NCBI GenBank assembly: GCA_019115945.1
Contig: DXCO01000037.1
Span: 62,001 to 126,000, forward strand
DNA length: 64,000 nucleotides
Source of the DNA: Candidatus Borkfalkia excrementavium
Lineage (GTDB): Bacteria; Bacillota; Clostridia; Christensenellales; Borkfalkiaceae
Direction of reading: 5' to 3'
Under the pieces are notes generated by a model. It did not search any database and was not told the DNA's origin. It was given only the letters and a program-made list of their open reading frames with translations. Below are positions 51,094 through 60,156 of the stretch, piece by piece. Position numbers and translations under genes: made by a program. Within the stretch, counting starts at the first letter, position 1. The number at the start of each line of letters is the position of its first letter.

Positions 51094-52569
51094 ATGTTGA
51101 ATCGGGAAGTGTACGAAGATATCGCGGAGCGCACGGGCGGCGATATCTATATCGGGGTCGTGGGGCCGGTGCGTACGGGCAAATCGACGTTTATCAGGCG
51201 GTTTGCCGAACAGATGATCCTGCCCAATATGCAGGAATCCGGCCGCAAATCCGTGCTGACCGACGAACTTCCGCAGGCGGCGGAGGGGAGGACCGTCATG
51301 ACGACGGAACCCAAATTCGTTCCGGGCGAGGCGGCGCGCGTGAGCCTTTCGGAAAACGCTTCCGTCAATGTAAAACTCATCGACTGCGTCGGTTTTCCCG
51401 TCGACGGCGCGGTGCCCGAAGAGGACGGAAAGCCGCGCATGGTCAGTACGCCGTGGAGCGATACGCCCATGCCCTTTGCGGATGCGGCGGAACTTGGCAC
51501 CCAAAAAGTCATACGCGAACACGCCACCATCGCCGTGATGGTCACTTCCGACGGCACGATCGCGGATATCCCGCGCAGCGCTTACATAACCGCGGAAGAA
51601 AGGACGGTCAGGGAACTGAAAGGGATCGGCAAACCGTTCGTCATCCTGTTGAACAGCAGAAAGGTCGATTCGCCGGAAGTCAGCGCCATGTGCGCATCGC
51701 TCGAACAGAAATACGGCGCGCCCGTACTGCCGTTTGACTGCGAACATGCGGATGCGGAGGGCTTTTCTTCCGTGCTCGAAAGCGTGCTGTTTGAATTCCC
51801 CGTCGTGAGCATCGACGTGAAGATCCCCGAATGGATGCGCGTACTGCCCGAGGACAATGCCATGATCTCGGAAGCGCTCGAAAAGATCCGCTCCGTTTCC
51901 GCGGGCATCTTCAAAATGAGAGACTGCTCCTGCATGGAGCATGTATTCGACGGAAGCGAGTATTTTGAAAGCACCGTTTCGGGAACCCTGAGACCGGGAG
52001 AGGGCAGGGCGGAATACGAAGTGACCGCCAAAGAGGGCCTTTTCTACCGCGTTCTGAGCGAAGAGTGCGGCGCGGATATTTCGGACGATTTCCGCCTGAT
52101 GGCGTACGTCAAATCGCTTGGAGCGGCGAAAGCCTTTCACGATAAATTCGAAAGCGCTTTGCGCGACGCGGACGAAAGCGGCTACGGGATCGTAATGCCC
52201 GCAGAATCCGATCTCGTGCTCGGTTCCCCCGAACTGACGAGGCAGGGCGGCCGCTGCGCCATCCGCCTGAAAGCGGACGCAGGCAGTTACCACATCATCC
52301 GCGTGGACGTACACAGCGAGGTGAGCCCCGTCGTGGGAGACGCCGCGCACGGGGAAGAGATCGTAAAAGGTATGCTCGAAAGTTACGAAAAGGATCCCGA
52401 AACCCTTTGGAATACAGACCTGTTCGGCAGGACTTTCAAAGATATGGTGCGCGAGGGGCTGGATTCGAAAGCGGGCGGCATGCCCGAAGGGGTGAGAAAA
52501 AAGATGAAAAGGACGGTCACGCGCATCGTGAACGAGGCGCGCGGCGGGGTGATCTGCATATTGCTGTAA
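51094..52569 (+). CDS. spoIVA: Stage IV sporulation protein A (spore coat basement ATPase)
   Basis: 491 residues, full length. The N-terminal TRAFAC-type ATPase domain has Walker A GPVRTGKST (24-32). LIDCVGFPVDGAVPE corresponds to the switch region, and the C-terminal domain ends in GGVICILL, which targets the forespore membrane through SpoVM. It polymerises irreversibly by ATP hydrolysis to form the basement layer of the coat. A sigma-E-like element could be drawn at 51049-51079 (TTCATATA...CGTATATG), but the match is weak. Its presence is strong evidence for an endospore former. Confidence 0.97.
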   Translation: MLNREVYEDIAERTGGDIYIGVVGPVRTGKSTFIRRFAEQMILPNMQESGRKSVLTDELPQAAEGRTVMTTEPKFVPGEAARVSLSENASVNVKLIDCVGFPVDGAVPEEDGKPRMVSTPWSDTPMPFADAAELGTQKVIREHATIAVMVTSDGTIADIPRSAYITAEERTVRELKGIGKPFVILLNSRKVDSPEVSAMCASLEQKYGAPVLPFDCEHADAEGFSSVLESVLFEFPVVSIDVKIPEWMRVLPEDNAMISEALEKIRSVSAGIFKMRDCSCMEHVFDGSEYFESTVSGTLRPGEGRAEYEVTAKEGLFYRVLSEECGADISDDFRLMAYVKSLGAAKAFHDKFESALRDADESGYGIVMPAESDLVLGSPELTRQGGRCAIRLKADAGSYHIIRVDVHSEVSPVVGDAAHGEEIVKGMLESYEKDPETLWNTDLFGRTFKDMVREGLDSKAGGMPEGVRKKMKRTVTRIVNEARGGVICILL

Positions 52570-52576
52570 TTTGAAA

Positions 52577-52602
52577 AAAAGGCGCCCGTTCGGGCGCCTT
52601 TT
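52577..52602. terminator. Bidirectional terminator after spoIVA
   Basis: GGCGCCCG/CGGGCGCC (52581-52598) stem with a 2-base loop is flanked by an A-run and T4. It sits between convergent spoIVA and the SIMPL-domain gene. Confidence 0.8.
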
Positions 52603-52678
52603 CTGCTTTTTTCAGCCGGCCGTTGCGCCTCTCTGCCGGATATGCAGGGAGGCGATTTTTTATAAAACGATTCAGATT

Positions 52679-53425
52679 TTATACCGAGAAGCGGGCGCGC
52701 ACGGTCGCTTCAACTACGATCATGCCCTTTTGTTCGCAATCGGAATAGTCGTACACGCACTGTTCGGTAACGCTCTTGGGCGCGGACGCAATGCCGAGCA
52801 GAACTTCCGCTTTCTGTTCCGCGTTGGCCTTTGCTTCGGAAAGCGCGCGGTTGTATGCGTCCTTTTTGTCCTCGAGCAGGTAGAATACGTTGCAGCAGTG
52901 GCCGCCCGCGTCCTTTCCGGCGTTGCAGATCTGCTCTGCCTTTTCGGGCGTCTTGCATTTGATCGCCATCTCTCTGCTCGCTTCGAACATGGCGGTGTCC
53001 TTTTCCCAAACGGGATATACGAACACGCGGTCGGCGGTATCTTTCGCCTCGGGATCGATCTTATGAACGGCGTCCATGATCTCGTCCGCCTTTTCCGTCA
53101 GGGATTTTTCCGCATCCGCGGCGCTGCCCGCCCGCGCATCCAGGCTGATGCGTACGATCGCGGCGTCGGCAGATACGGTGATCTTTGCGCGTCCGTATAC
53201 GGTCGCTTTGCCGGCGGATCCGCTTTCGCGCGGGGTGGGCTTGACCTGCGCGGGATCGTCCGTTTGCGCAGAGCCGGCAGACGTCTGTCCGTCCCGTTCT
53301 TCCGCAGGCGTTTCCGTGCGGGAAGGTTCGCTTGTTTCCGTTTCCGCCGAAGCGGGGATCGCTGCGGCAACGGCAAGGCAAGTCAGTGAGAGAGTGAGAA
53401 ACAACAGTAAAAGTTTCTTTTTCAT
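52679..53425 (-). CDS. Secreted SIMPL-domain (DUF541) protein
   Basis: 248 residues starting at MKKKLLLLFL, the ATG with a GGAGG site 8 bases upstream. A cleavable signal peptide (AIPASA before ETE) is followed by a low-complexity Thr/Glu/Pro stretch and then one SIMPL/DUF541 fold: VYGRAKITVSADAAIVRISL, SLTEKADEIMDAVHKI and NRALSEAKANAEQKAEVL. The cysteines HCC and CVYDYSDC are unusual for the family and may form disulfides. Function unknown. Bacterial SIMPL proteins are often envelope stress- or calcium-linked. Confidence 0.82.
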   Translation of the reverse strand: MKKKLLLLFLTLSLTCLAVAAAIPASAETETSEPSRTETPAEERDGQTSAGSAQTDDPAQVKPTPRESGSAGKATVYGRAKITVSADAAIVRISLDARAGSAADAEKSLTEKADEIMDAVHKIDPEAKDTADRVFVYPVWEKDTAMFEASREMAIKCKTPEKAEQICNAGKDAGGHCCNVFYLLEDKKDAYNRALSEAKANAEQKAEVLLGIASAPKSVTEQCVYDYSDCEQKGMIVVEATVRARFSV

Positions 53426-53530
53426 GATGATTACCTCCGTAGATGGAATACGCTTACTTTGCGCAGGCCGCGGAAAAATATGCGCGCGTTGCCAAAAATT
53501 GTAAAAGGTCCCGTCCGCGGCTGATTTTGC

Positions 53531-53559
53531 TTGCGTTATTTCCCGCAAAAACATATAAT
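53531..53559 (+). promoter_or_regulatory. Promoter of the ABC exporter operon
   Basis: TTGCGT (53531-53536), 17 bases, TATAAT (53554-53559). Confidence 0.75.
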
Positions 53560-53587
53560 AGATGAAAGACTGAATTCGAGAGAGCGC

Positions 53588-55309
53588 ATGTTAAAAAGTT
53601 ATTATCCTTATTTGAAAAAATATAAATGGTCGTGCATTTTCGGCGCCGTTTCCAAATGGATCGAAGCGGTGCTGGAACTTCTGGTGCCGCTCGTCATGGC
53701 AAACGTCATCGACGAGGGCGTCGCGCGCGGGCAGGCGGGCATCGGCTACGTGCTTTGGGGCGGTGCGCTCATGCTCGTCATGGGCGCGGTGGGGTTCGGC
53801 TGCGCCGTCTTTTGTCAGAGAAGCGCCTCCATCGCCTCGCAGGGGTTCGGCACAAACGTCCGCAACGCCCTCTTTGCGCACATCAATACTCTTTCATACC
53901 GCGAGATCGACAAGATCGGCTCCGCCTCTCTCGTGACGCGCGTCGCGAACGACGTGAACCAGATGCAGAGTGCGGTCGCCATGTTCATCCGTCTGGTCGT
54001 GCGGGCGCCGTTTATCGCCGCAGGGTCGGTGATTTTGTGCCTGATCCTCGACTGGCAGATCGGTCTGATCGTATTCGGCGCGACCGTGCTCGTTGCGCTC
54101 GTGCTTTTGGTGATCATGAAAAAGAGCGTCCCGTACTATTCGCGCAATCAGAAAAAACTTGACAGGCTCGCCCAGATCACGAACGAAAACCTGGAAGGCG
54201 CGCGCGTCGTACGTGCCTTTTCCAAGCGGGAAAAGGAGCGCGCCCGCTTTGACGGTGCCGCCGAGGATATGCTCGGCAACTCTCTCGTGATCGGAAAGAT
54301 CACCGCGTGGCTGAACCCGCTCACGTACGCCATCGTCAATTTTGCGGTCGCGGGGATCCTGCTTCTGAGCGGATATAAAGTCAATACGGGCGGCTTTTCG
54401 AGCGGAGAGGTGATCGCCGTCATCAACTACATGATGCAGATCCTCAACGCGATGATCGTGATCTCCAACCTCGTCTCGCTCTTTACGAAGGCGCACGCTT
54501 CCATGCTCCGCGTGGACGAAGTGTTCGGGCTTCGCCCGAGCGTAGACGAAGGGGGAGAGGCGGAACCAGACTATTCCGCGCCCGCCTTTGAATTTTGCGG
54601 CGTCAGTTTTTCGTATGCGGGCAACGAGCGCTACTCTCTTTCCGATATCGACCTCTGCGTGCAGCGCGGCAAAACGGTCGGCATCATCGGGGGAACGGGC
54701 AGCGGCAAATCCACCCTCGTCAATCTTCTGCCGCGCCTGTATGACGCGACGGTAGGGGAAGTGAAAGTGTTCGGGCATAACGTAAAAGAGTACCCCGTGC
54801 GGTCGCTCCGCTTTCTGTTCGGCGTCGTGCCGCAGAATGCCACCCTGTTTTCGGGCACCGTCCGTTCCAACCTCTTTTGGGGGAACGACAAGGCGACGGA
54901 CGAAGAGTTTGAACGCGCGCTGGAAACTGCCTGCGCCCGCGATTTTGTGTTCGAAAAGGGCGGGCTGGACGAACCCGTTTCCGAGGGCGGCAAAAACTTT
55001 TCGGGCGGCCAGCGCCAGCGCCTTACCATCGCGCGCGCGCTTGCGGCAAAGCCGGAGATCCTGATCCTGGACGACAGTTGCTCCGCCCTCGACTTTGCGA
55101 CGGACGCAAAGGTGCGGGAAAATATCGCGCGGCTAAAAAACGTAACGACGGTCATCATTTCCCAGCGCGCGTCCTCCATCCGCAGCGCGGATGAGATCTT
55201 TGTGCTCGAAGACGGGAAGATCGTCGGCAGAGGAAAACACGAAGAACTGTACGCTTCCTGCGGCGTTTACAGGGAGATCTGCGATTCGCAGACGAGGGCG
55301 GAAGTATGA
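53588..55309 (+). CDS. Heterodimeric ABC exporter subunit with degenerate Walker B
   Basis: 573 residues: six membrane helices (about 15-310) then the ATPase. Walker A GGTGSGKST, signature FSGGQRQR and D-loop SALD are present. Walker B is LILDDS, with Asp where the catalytic Glu normally stands. That is the mark of the inactive-site half in BmrCD/LmrCD-type exporters. It pairs with the next gene (4-base overlap). No ribosome site beyond GAGAG. The substrate is probably a drug or lipid and is not determinable here. Confidence 0.9.
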   Translation: MLKSYYPYLKKYKWSCIFGAVSKWIEAVLELLVPLVMANVIDEGVARGQAGIGYVLWGGALMLVMGAVGFGCAVFCQRSASIASQGFGTNVRNALFAHINTLSYREIDKIGSASLVTRVANDVNQMQSAVAMFIRLVVRAPFIAAGSVILCLILDWQIGLIVFGATVLVALVLLVIMKKSVPYYSRNQKKLDRLAQITNENLEGARVVRAFSKREKERARFDGAAEDMLGNSLVIGKITAWLNPLTYAIVNFAVAGILLLSGYKVNTGGFSSGEVIAVINYMMQILNAMIVISNLVSLFTKAHASMLRVDEVFGLRPSVDEGGEAEPDYSAPAFEFCGVSFSYAGNERYSLSDIDLCVQRGKTVGIIGGTGSGKSTLVNLLPRLYDATVGEVKVFGHNVKEYPVRSLRFLFGVVPQNATLFSGTVRSNLFWGNDKATDEEFERALETACARDFVFEKGGLDEPVSEGGKNFSGGQRQRLTIARALAAKPEILILDDSCSALDFATDAKVRENIARLKNVTTVIISQRASSIRSADEIFVLEDGKIVGRGKHEELYASCGVYREICDSQTRAEV

Positions 55310-57105
55310 AAGAAGTCAAAAGTATCAAAAAAGGAATCTCCCGCCGCCTTTTAACCTATCTTTCCCCTTATAAGGGATATGTTGCGGGGGCGTTTCTGTT
55401 CAGTATCTTTTATGTCGCGTTCGTTCTTCTCGGGCCCGTGCTTTACGGTTTTGCGATCGACAACATGGTCGGTCGGGGCGAAGTGGATTTTGCCGCTGTG
55501 ACCGGAATGGTCGCAGGCTTTGCCGGATGCGTGCTTTTGGCGGCGCTTTCGCAAAAATTTCTCAACAACTGCGTGAACAGCCTTTGCTATAAACTCGTGC
55601 GGGATCTGCGGCGCGAGGCGTTCATCGGCCTTACGGCGGCAAAGATCAAATACGTCGATACGCACGCGCAGGGAGACGTGATGAGCCGTATCGTCAACGA
55701 CGTGGATATCATATCCGACGGGCTTTTACAGGGCGTGGCGCAACTTTTTACGGGCGTGATGACCATCGTGGCGACGCTCGTGGTCATGTTTGTCATCAAC
55801 TATATCATCGCGCTCGTGGTATTCATCCTCACGCCGCTGTCCCTGTTCGTCGCGGCGTTCATCACGAAAAACACCTTCAAAAATTTCAGCCGTCAGGTGA
55901 AAGTGCAGGGAGAACTCGTCGCACATACCAAAGAGATGATCGCGGGGCAGAAAACGGTCATTCTCTTCAACGAGGAGGAGTATTCCCGACAGAAATTCGA
56001 ACAGATCGATCAGCGCCTGTACGATATAGGCTGGCGCGCGCAGTATTTTTCCGCTCTGACAAATCCGAGCACGCGGTTTGTGAACGCCGTCATCACGGCG
56101 GTCGTGGGTGTGCTGGGCACCATATTCTGCATTCTGAGCGCGGACGGCGCTCTGAAATTGGGCGCGCTGTCCCTCGGCACGTTCAGCGTGGGCATGCTCT
56201 CCACGTTTCTGAGTTATGCCAACCAATATACGAAGCCGTTCAACGAAGTCTCCAATGTGGTCACGCAGTTGCAGAACGCATTTGCCTCCGCCGCGCGCGT
56301 GTTCGAGGTGATCGACGAGGAGCCGGAGCGGCTGAGCGGGGAAAAGCATATTGAAAAGTGCCGCGGGGATATCTGTATCCGCAACGCCTCCTTTTCCTAT
56401 TCGCCCGAGCAGAAACTGATCGAAAATCTCAACGTCAGCGTACAGGCGGGCAGCAAGATCGCAATCGTGGGCCCCACGGGCTGCGGCAAGACCACGCTGA
56501 TCAACCTTCTGATGCGTTTTTACGATCTGGATGCGGGCGAGATCACCGTAGACGGCGTCAATATACGCGACATACCGCTCGACGAATACAGGAAATTGTT
56601 CGGCATGGTCCTGCAGGAAAGTTTTCTGAGCAACGAGACGGTCGCCTATAATATCTCTTACGGCGCGGAACACGCGTCGCGCGAAGAGATCGAGGCGGCC
56701 GCGAAAGCGGCGTACTGCGACTTTTTCATCCGCAACCTTGAAAACGGATACGATACCGTATTATCGGGCAAGGTCAACATTTCGCAGGGCGAAAAACAGT
56801 TGCTCTGTATCGCGCGGGTGATGCTCGTGGATCCGCCCATGCTGATCCTCGACGAAGCGACGAGCAATATCGACACGATGACGGAAATGCGCATTCAGAA
56901 GGCGTTCCGCAAGATCATGAAGGGAAGGACGAGTTTTATCGTAGCGCACAGGCTTTCGACCATTTTGGATGCGGATCTGATTCTGGTCATGAATCACGGC
57001 AGCGTCATAGAGCAGGGCACGCATGCGCAACTGATGGAAAAGAAAGGCTTTTATTACGATCTGTATAATTCTCAGTTTTCCGCGGCCGAACGCGCCGACG
57101 TGTAA
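55306..57105 (+). CDS. Heterodimeric ABC exporter subunit with canonical Walker B
   Basis: 599 residues, translationally coupled (ATGA). Six helices, Walker A GPTGCGKTT, Walker B MLILDEATSNID with the catalytic Glu, and an atypical signature ISQGEKQLL in place of LSGGQ. Together with the previous subunit's LDDS, this builds one intact and one degenerate ATP site, as in BmrC/BmrD. The degenerate site pairs this subunit's ISQGE with the partner's Walker A/B. A terminator follows. Confidence 0.9.
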   Translation: MKEVKSIKKGISRRLLTYLSPYKGYVAGAFLFSIFYVAFVLLGPVLYGFAIDNMVGRGEVDFAAVTGMVAGFAGCVLLAALSQKFLNNCVNSLCYKLVRDLRREAFIGLTAAKIKYVDTHAQGDVMSRIVNDVDIISDGLLQGVAQLFTGVMTIVATLVVMFVINYIIALVVFILTPLSLFVAAFITKNTFKNFSRQVKVQGELVAHTKEMIAGQKTVILFNEEEYSRQKFEQIDQRLYDIGWRAQYFSALTNPSTRFVNAVITAVVGVLGTIFCILSADGALKLGALSLGTFSVGMLSTFLSYANQYTKPFNEVSNVVTQLQNAFASAARVFEVIDEEPERLSGEKHIEKCRGDICIRNASFSYSPEQKLIENLNVSVQAGSKIAIVGPTGCGKTTLINLLMRFYDLDAGEITVDGVNIRDIPLDEYRKLFGMVLQESFLSNETVAYNISYGAEHASREEIEAAAKAAYCDFFIRNLENGYDTVLSGKVNISQGEKQLLCIARVMLVDPPMLILDEATSNIDTMTEMRIQKAFRKIMKGRTSFIVAHRLSTILDADLILVMNHGSVIEQGTHAQLMEKKGFYYDLYNSQFSAAERADV

Positions 57106-57132
57106 ACAAAGGCAAAATTTATAAACGTATGC

Positions 57133-57167
57133 AAAACCCCCTCCGCGGTTTCTGCGGAGGGGGTTTT
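57133..57167. terminator. Bidirectional terminator after the ABC exporter
   Basis: A 10-bp GC stem (57137-57146 with 57154-57163) is flanked by A4 and T4, serving the exporter operon and the small minus-strand gene. Confidence 0.8.
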
Positions 57168-57176
57168 GTTGCCCGA

Positions 57177-57308
57177 TTATTTTTGCGGGCGGCGTTTGCC
57201 ATCCTTGTCGATCAGCATGGTAGGGCGCTCGTCTTTCAGAGCCATCAGGTAATCGTTGTACTGTTCGTCGGTCAGCGTTCTGACTTTCGTCTTTTTCTTT
57301 TTCGACAT
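57177..57308 (-). CDS. 43-residue basic protein
   Basis: MSKKKKTKVRTLTDEQYNDY leads to LMALKDERPTMLIDKDGKRR and ends PQK. The AAAAAGGAGA site lies 8 bases upstream of the ATG on the minus strand and the stop is next to a shared terminator. Very basic at both ends with a central amphipathic helix (DEQYNDYLMALKDE). I know no family. Gene reality rests on ribosome site, stop-terminator spacing and codon bias. Confidence 0.6.
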   Translation of the reverse strand: MSKKKKTKVRTLTDEQYNDYLMALKDERPTMLIDKDGKRRPQK

Positions 57309-57516
57309 GGATCAGGTCTCCTTTTTGGTTTATTGTCTTTAATATGCCCGACTTTGCGACAAATCATACCGTCCGTACGGCTTTCTTTCCGCGCGTTTGC
57401 AAAGTCCGCGGGCGTTCGATCCGTCAAAAGTTTGCAAAAACGGCATGGTTTTGTCGAATTTTCGGGCATAAGACGGCAGATTTTTATAGGCGGCGGATTC
57501 ATTGCGGAAGAAATCC

Positions 57517-57545
57517 TTGCCCTTTGCGCGCGGATCTGATATAAT
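57517..57545 (+). promoter_or_regulatory. Promoter of the small gene at 57625
   Basis: TTGCCC (57517-57522), 17 bases, TATAAT (57540-57545). The remaining sequence between 57309 and 57624 holds no gene that I can support. Confidence 0.6.
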
Positions 57546-57624
57546 AAAGACGTACAGGAAAGCAAGATTTTTCTGCATGCAATTTTATGGGGCTTATATC
57601 AATTTTTGTTCGGGAGGTCAAACA

Positions 57625-57858
57625 ATGAAGAAAACCGTACGAGGAAAAGTATACGATACGGCCGAAATGAGCGTCGTAAAAAAGGTGACGAGCGGTTATT
57701 TCGGGGACCCCGCGGGATACGAAGAGACGCTTTACGTGACGGAAAGCGGCGGTTATTTTCTGTATACGAACGGCGGAGCGCAGTCTCCGTACAAGACGAA
57801 AAAACTGGTCGCCCTCTCCAAGGCAAAGGCCGAAGCGTGGGAAAAAGAAAAAGCCTGA
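57625..57858 (+). CDS. Small hypothetical protein
   Basis: 77 residues from the ATG after CGGGAGG: MKKTVRGKVYDTAEMSVVKK, then VTSGYFGDPAGYEETLYVTE, a GGYFLYTNGG turn and an Ala/Lys helix at the end. Predicted small beta sheet plus helix with no membrane segment. The aromatic strand pattern (GYFGDPAGYEETLYVTESGGYFLY) recalls small proteins of mobile elements and Gram-positive accessory loci, but I cannot name a family. Confidence 0.6.
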   Translation: MKKTVRGKVYDTAEMSVVKKVTSGYFGDPAGYEETLYVTESGGYFLYTNGGAQSPYKTKKLVALSKAKAEAWEKEKA

Positions 57859-57872
57859 ATTGTCAGGGAATG

Positions 57873-57912
57873 AAAGCGGCAGAGTTCCGAAAGGAAATTC
57901 TGCCGCTTTTTG
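57873..57912 (+). terminator. Terminator of the small gene
   Basis: AAAGCGGCAGA/TCTGCCGCTTT stem with an inner TCC/GGA pair, followed by T5. Confidence 0.85.
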
Positions 57913-57998
57913 TTTCCGATAAAATTTTTGCGCCCCTGATTTTTGCCGCATAAAGCGCGCGCAAATGCGGCAAACTTCCTGTAAAGGAAATTTTTGTT

Positions 57999-59009
57999 AT
58001 GCAGGGACAGACGATCTACTTCAAAAACAAACCGAAAATCATTTCCGCCGCGGCGATCGCGGGGCCGAAAGAATGCGAGGGCGTTCTGCGCGAATACGTC
58101 GACTGCGCCCTTTCCGACGATATGTTCGGGGAAAAGACCTTTGAACGCGCGGAGCGGAAAATGCTGCTTTACGCGGTGAATACCTGTATCGAAAAGGCGG
58201 GGTTCACCCCGAAAAAGATCGACGCATTCATTTCGGGCGACCTTCTCAACCAGATCATTTCCGCAAGTTTTACGGCAAGGGAGATCGGCATCCCGTTTTT
58301 GGGCATTTACAGCGCATGTTCGACGATGAGCGAAGGGTATCTGCTCGGCGCGGCCCTCACGGACGGGGGATTTGCCCGCAACGTGGTCGCGGCCACGGGC
58401 AGTCACTTCTCCTCCGCAGAAAGGCAGTACCGCTATCCGCTCGAGCAGGGAACGACGCGCCCGCCGCAATCGCAGTGGACGGTGACCGGCGCGGGCGGTG
58501 CCGTCATCTCCTCGGAAGGGAAGGGCCCGGCCATCACTTCCGCCACGATCGGGCGCGTGATCGATTACGGCGTTTCGGACGTCAACAATATGGGTGCCGC
58601 AATGGCTCCCGCGGCCGCGGATACCATTCTGGCGCACCTTCGCGACACGGGCAGAAGCCCCGATTATTACGATCTGATCATTACGGGCGATCTCGGCGCG
58701 CTCGGCAGCAGGCTGGTAAAGGATCTCGTATGGGAGCGCGGGGCGGACATTTCCGCCAATCACGTGGACTGCGGCGAGATCGTGTATAAGGTGATCGAGG
58801 ACGAGTTTCAGGGAGGAAGCGGCGCCGGCTGCAGCGCCGTCGTCATGAATTCTTACATCTACGATAAAATGACGCGGGGCGGCGGGATCCGGAAGGTGCT
58901 TTTTGCGGCGACGGGCGCGCTTCTCTCCACCGTTTCTTCGGGGCAGGGGGAAACGATCCCCTGCATTTCGCACGCGGTTTCCATCGAAAATTGGGGGGAA
59001 GAAGACTGA
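57999..59009 (+). CDS. spoVAD: Stage V sporulation protein AD
   Basis: 336 residues. Thiolase-fold protein of the SpoVA dipicolinic-acid channel: ACSTMSEGYLLGAAL, ATGSHFSSAERQYRYPLEQG, WTVTGAGGAVISSE, DMGAAMAPAAAD-like NMGAAMAPAAADTI and the GDLGALGSRLVKDL block. It binds DPA during uptake into the spore. The AAAGGAAA site precedes the ATG. spoVAE follows with a 1-base gap. The usual upstream partner spoVAC is missing from this locus. Confidence 0.96.
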   Translation: MQGQTIYFKNKPKIISAAAIAGPKECEGVLREYVDCALSDDMFGEKTFERAERKMLLYAVNTCIEKAGFTPKKIDAFISGDLLNQIISASFTAREIGIPFLGIYSACSTMSEGYLLGAALTDGGFARNVVAATGSHFSSAERQYRYPLEQGTTRPPQSQWTVTGAGGAVISSEGKGPAITSATIGRVIDYGVSDVNNMGAAMAPAAADTILAHLRDTGRSPDYYDLIITGDLGALGSRLVKDLVWERGADISANHVDCGEIVYKVIEDEFQGGSGAGCSAVVMNSYIYDKMTRGGGIRKVLFAATGALLSTVSSGQGETIPCISHAVSIENWGEED

Positions 59010-59010
59010 A

Positions 59011-59391
59011 ATGGACAAATATATCGATATACTTCTGATGTTCGTAAAGGCGTTCGCGGTAGGCGGCATCATCTGCACGATCGCGCAGGTCATCATCAAC
59101 TGCACCAAACTTACGGCGGGCAAAATACTTGTGTATTTCATGCTGTCGGGGGTGGTGCTGCAGGCGCTGGGGCTGTACCAGTATCTCGTCGATTTTGCGG
59201 GCGCGGGCGCGACCGTTCCCATTTCGGGGTTCGGATATCTGCTCGCTCGCGGCGCCATGCGCGGCGCACAGAAAGGGATCTTTTACGCGGTGACAGGCCC
59301 GCTCGCGGCGGCGAGCGCGGGCGTTTCGGCCGCAGTCATCTTTTCCTTTCTCTTTGCCCTCATCTTCCGTCCGAAAAGCAAAAAAAACTGA
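59011..59391 (+). CDS. spoVAE: Stage V sporulation protein AE (AEB)
   Basis: 126 residues, four membrane helices. Conserved KAFAVGGIICTIAQVIINCTK, GAGATVPISGFGYLLARGAM and GPLAAASAGVSAAVIFSF. Integral part of the SpoVA channel. GGGGGGAAG precedes the ATG, and the gene is co-transcribed with spoVAD. Confidence 0.93.
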   Translation: MDKYIDILLMFVKAFAVGGIICTIAQVIINCTKLTAGKILVYFMLSGVVLQALGLYQYLVDFAGAGATVPISGFGYLLARGAMRGAQKGIFYAVTGPLAAASAGVSAAVIFSFLFALIFRPKSKKN

Positions 59392-59401
59392 TCTTTTTGC
59401 C

Positions 59402-59431
59402 GTCATAAAATCAGGCGTGCGGGCATAAAAT
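59402..59431 (+). promoter_or_regulatory. Sigma-E-like promoter of the yunB-like gene
   Basis: GTCATAAA (59402-59409), 14 bases, CATAAAAT (59424-59431) fits the mother-cell sigma-E pattern (GTCATATT, 14, CATACAAT). The predicted start site is only a few bases before the ATG at 59442. Confidence 0.5.
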
Positions 59432-59441
59432 GTACTGAATT

Positions 59442-60123
59442 ATGTCTTATCCCGCAAGTTACCGCTACAAGCGGAAAAGAGTGCCGAAAAAGGCAAAAAT
59501 ACTCATCATTGTCGGGGCCGTGCTTGCCGCCGTGATCGTCGCGGTCGTTTTTTTTTCAGAAAAACGTGACCAAGATCCTGTACAGGCTGAGCGAGGCGAG
59601 CGTGCAGTCCATGACGGTCATCTCCGTCAACGAGGCGGTGTCCGAGACGCTGGAACGCATCGATTACGATTCGCTGGTCACCGTGACGCACGGCAGCGAC
59701 GGCGCCGTGACGGAGATCTCGGCAAATGCGCAAAAGGTAAATCTGTTGGCGCGGACGACGGCCACCCTCTCCATGGCGAACCTTTCCGCGCGGAGCGAAA
59801 ACGGGATCAAAGTGCCCGTGGGCGCGTTCACGGGGATAGAATTTCTTGCGGGCTTCGGCCCCAAAGTGACCTTCAAGATCATATCGGTGAGCAGGGTATC
59901 CTGCGAATTTGAATCCGCCTTTTCGAGCGCGGGCGTCAACCAGACGCGCCACAGCGTCTATATGGACGTAGAGGCGACGGTGACCGTCGTCATGCCGTCC
60001 GGCTCCAAAGAGATCTCTTCGGTGACGGAAGTGCTGGTCGCCGAAAGCGTCATCGTGGGGGAAGTGCCCGATGTGTTTTTGCAGGGGGATATTTTCGGCG
60101 AAAGGTACGATCTCGTGCCCTGA
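59442..60123 (+). pseudogene. YunB-like sporulation protein, frameshifted at a T9 tract
   Basis: The 5' frame (from ATG 59442) encodes a basic start and one membrane helix (IVGAVLAAVIVAVVFF). The 3' frame, open through 59566-60123, encodes the YunB domain: LYRLSEASVQSMTVISVNEA, GVNQTRHSVYMDVEATVTVV and the end VFLQGDIFGERYDLVP. The two frames meet at nine T (59548-59556). Removing one T would join VVFF directly to QKNVTKILYRL, the expected YunB arrangement. Either a frameshift mutation, a sequencing error at a homopolymer, or slippage during expression. YunB is a sigma-E-controlled spore protein in Bacillus. Confidence 0.75.
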
Positions 60124-60156
60124 TGAAATTTATTTTGCGGCGGGCCCGTTTTTTTG

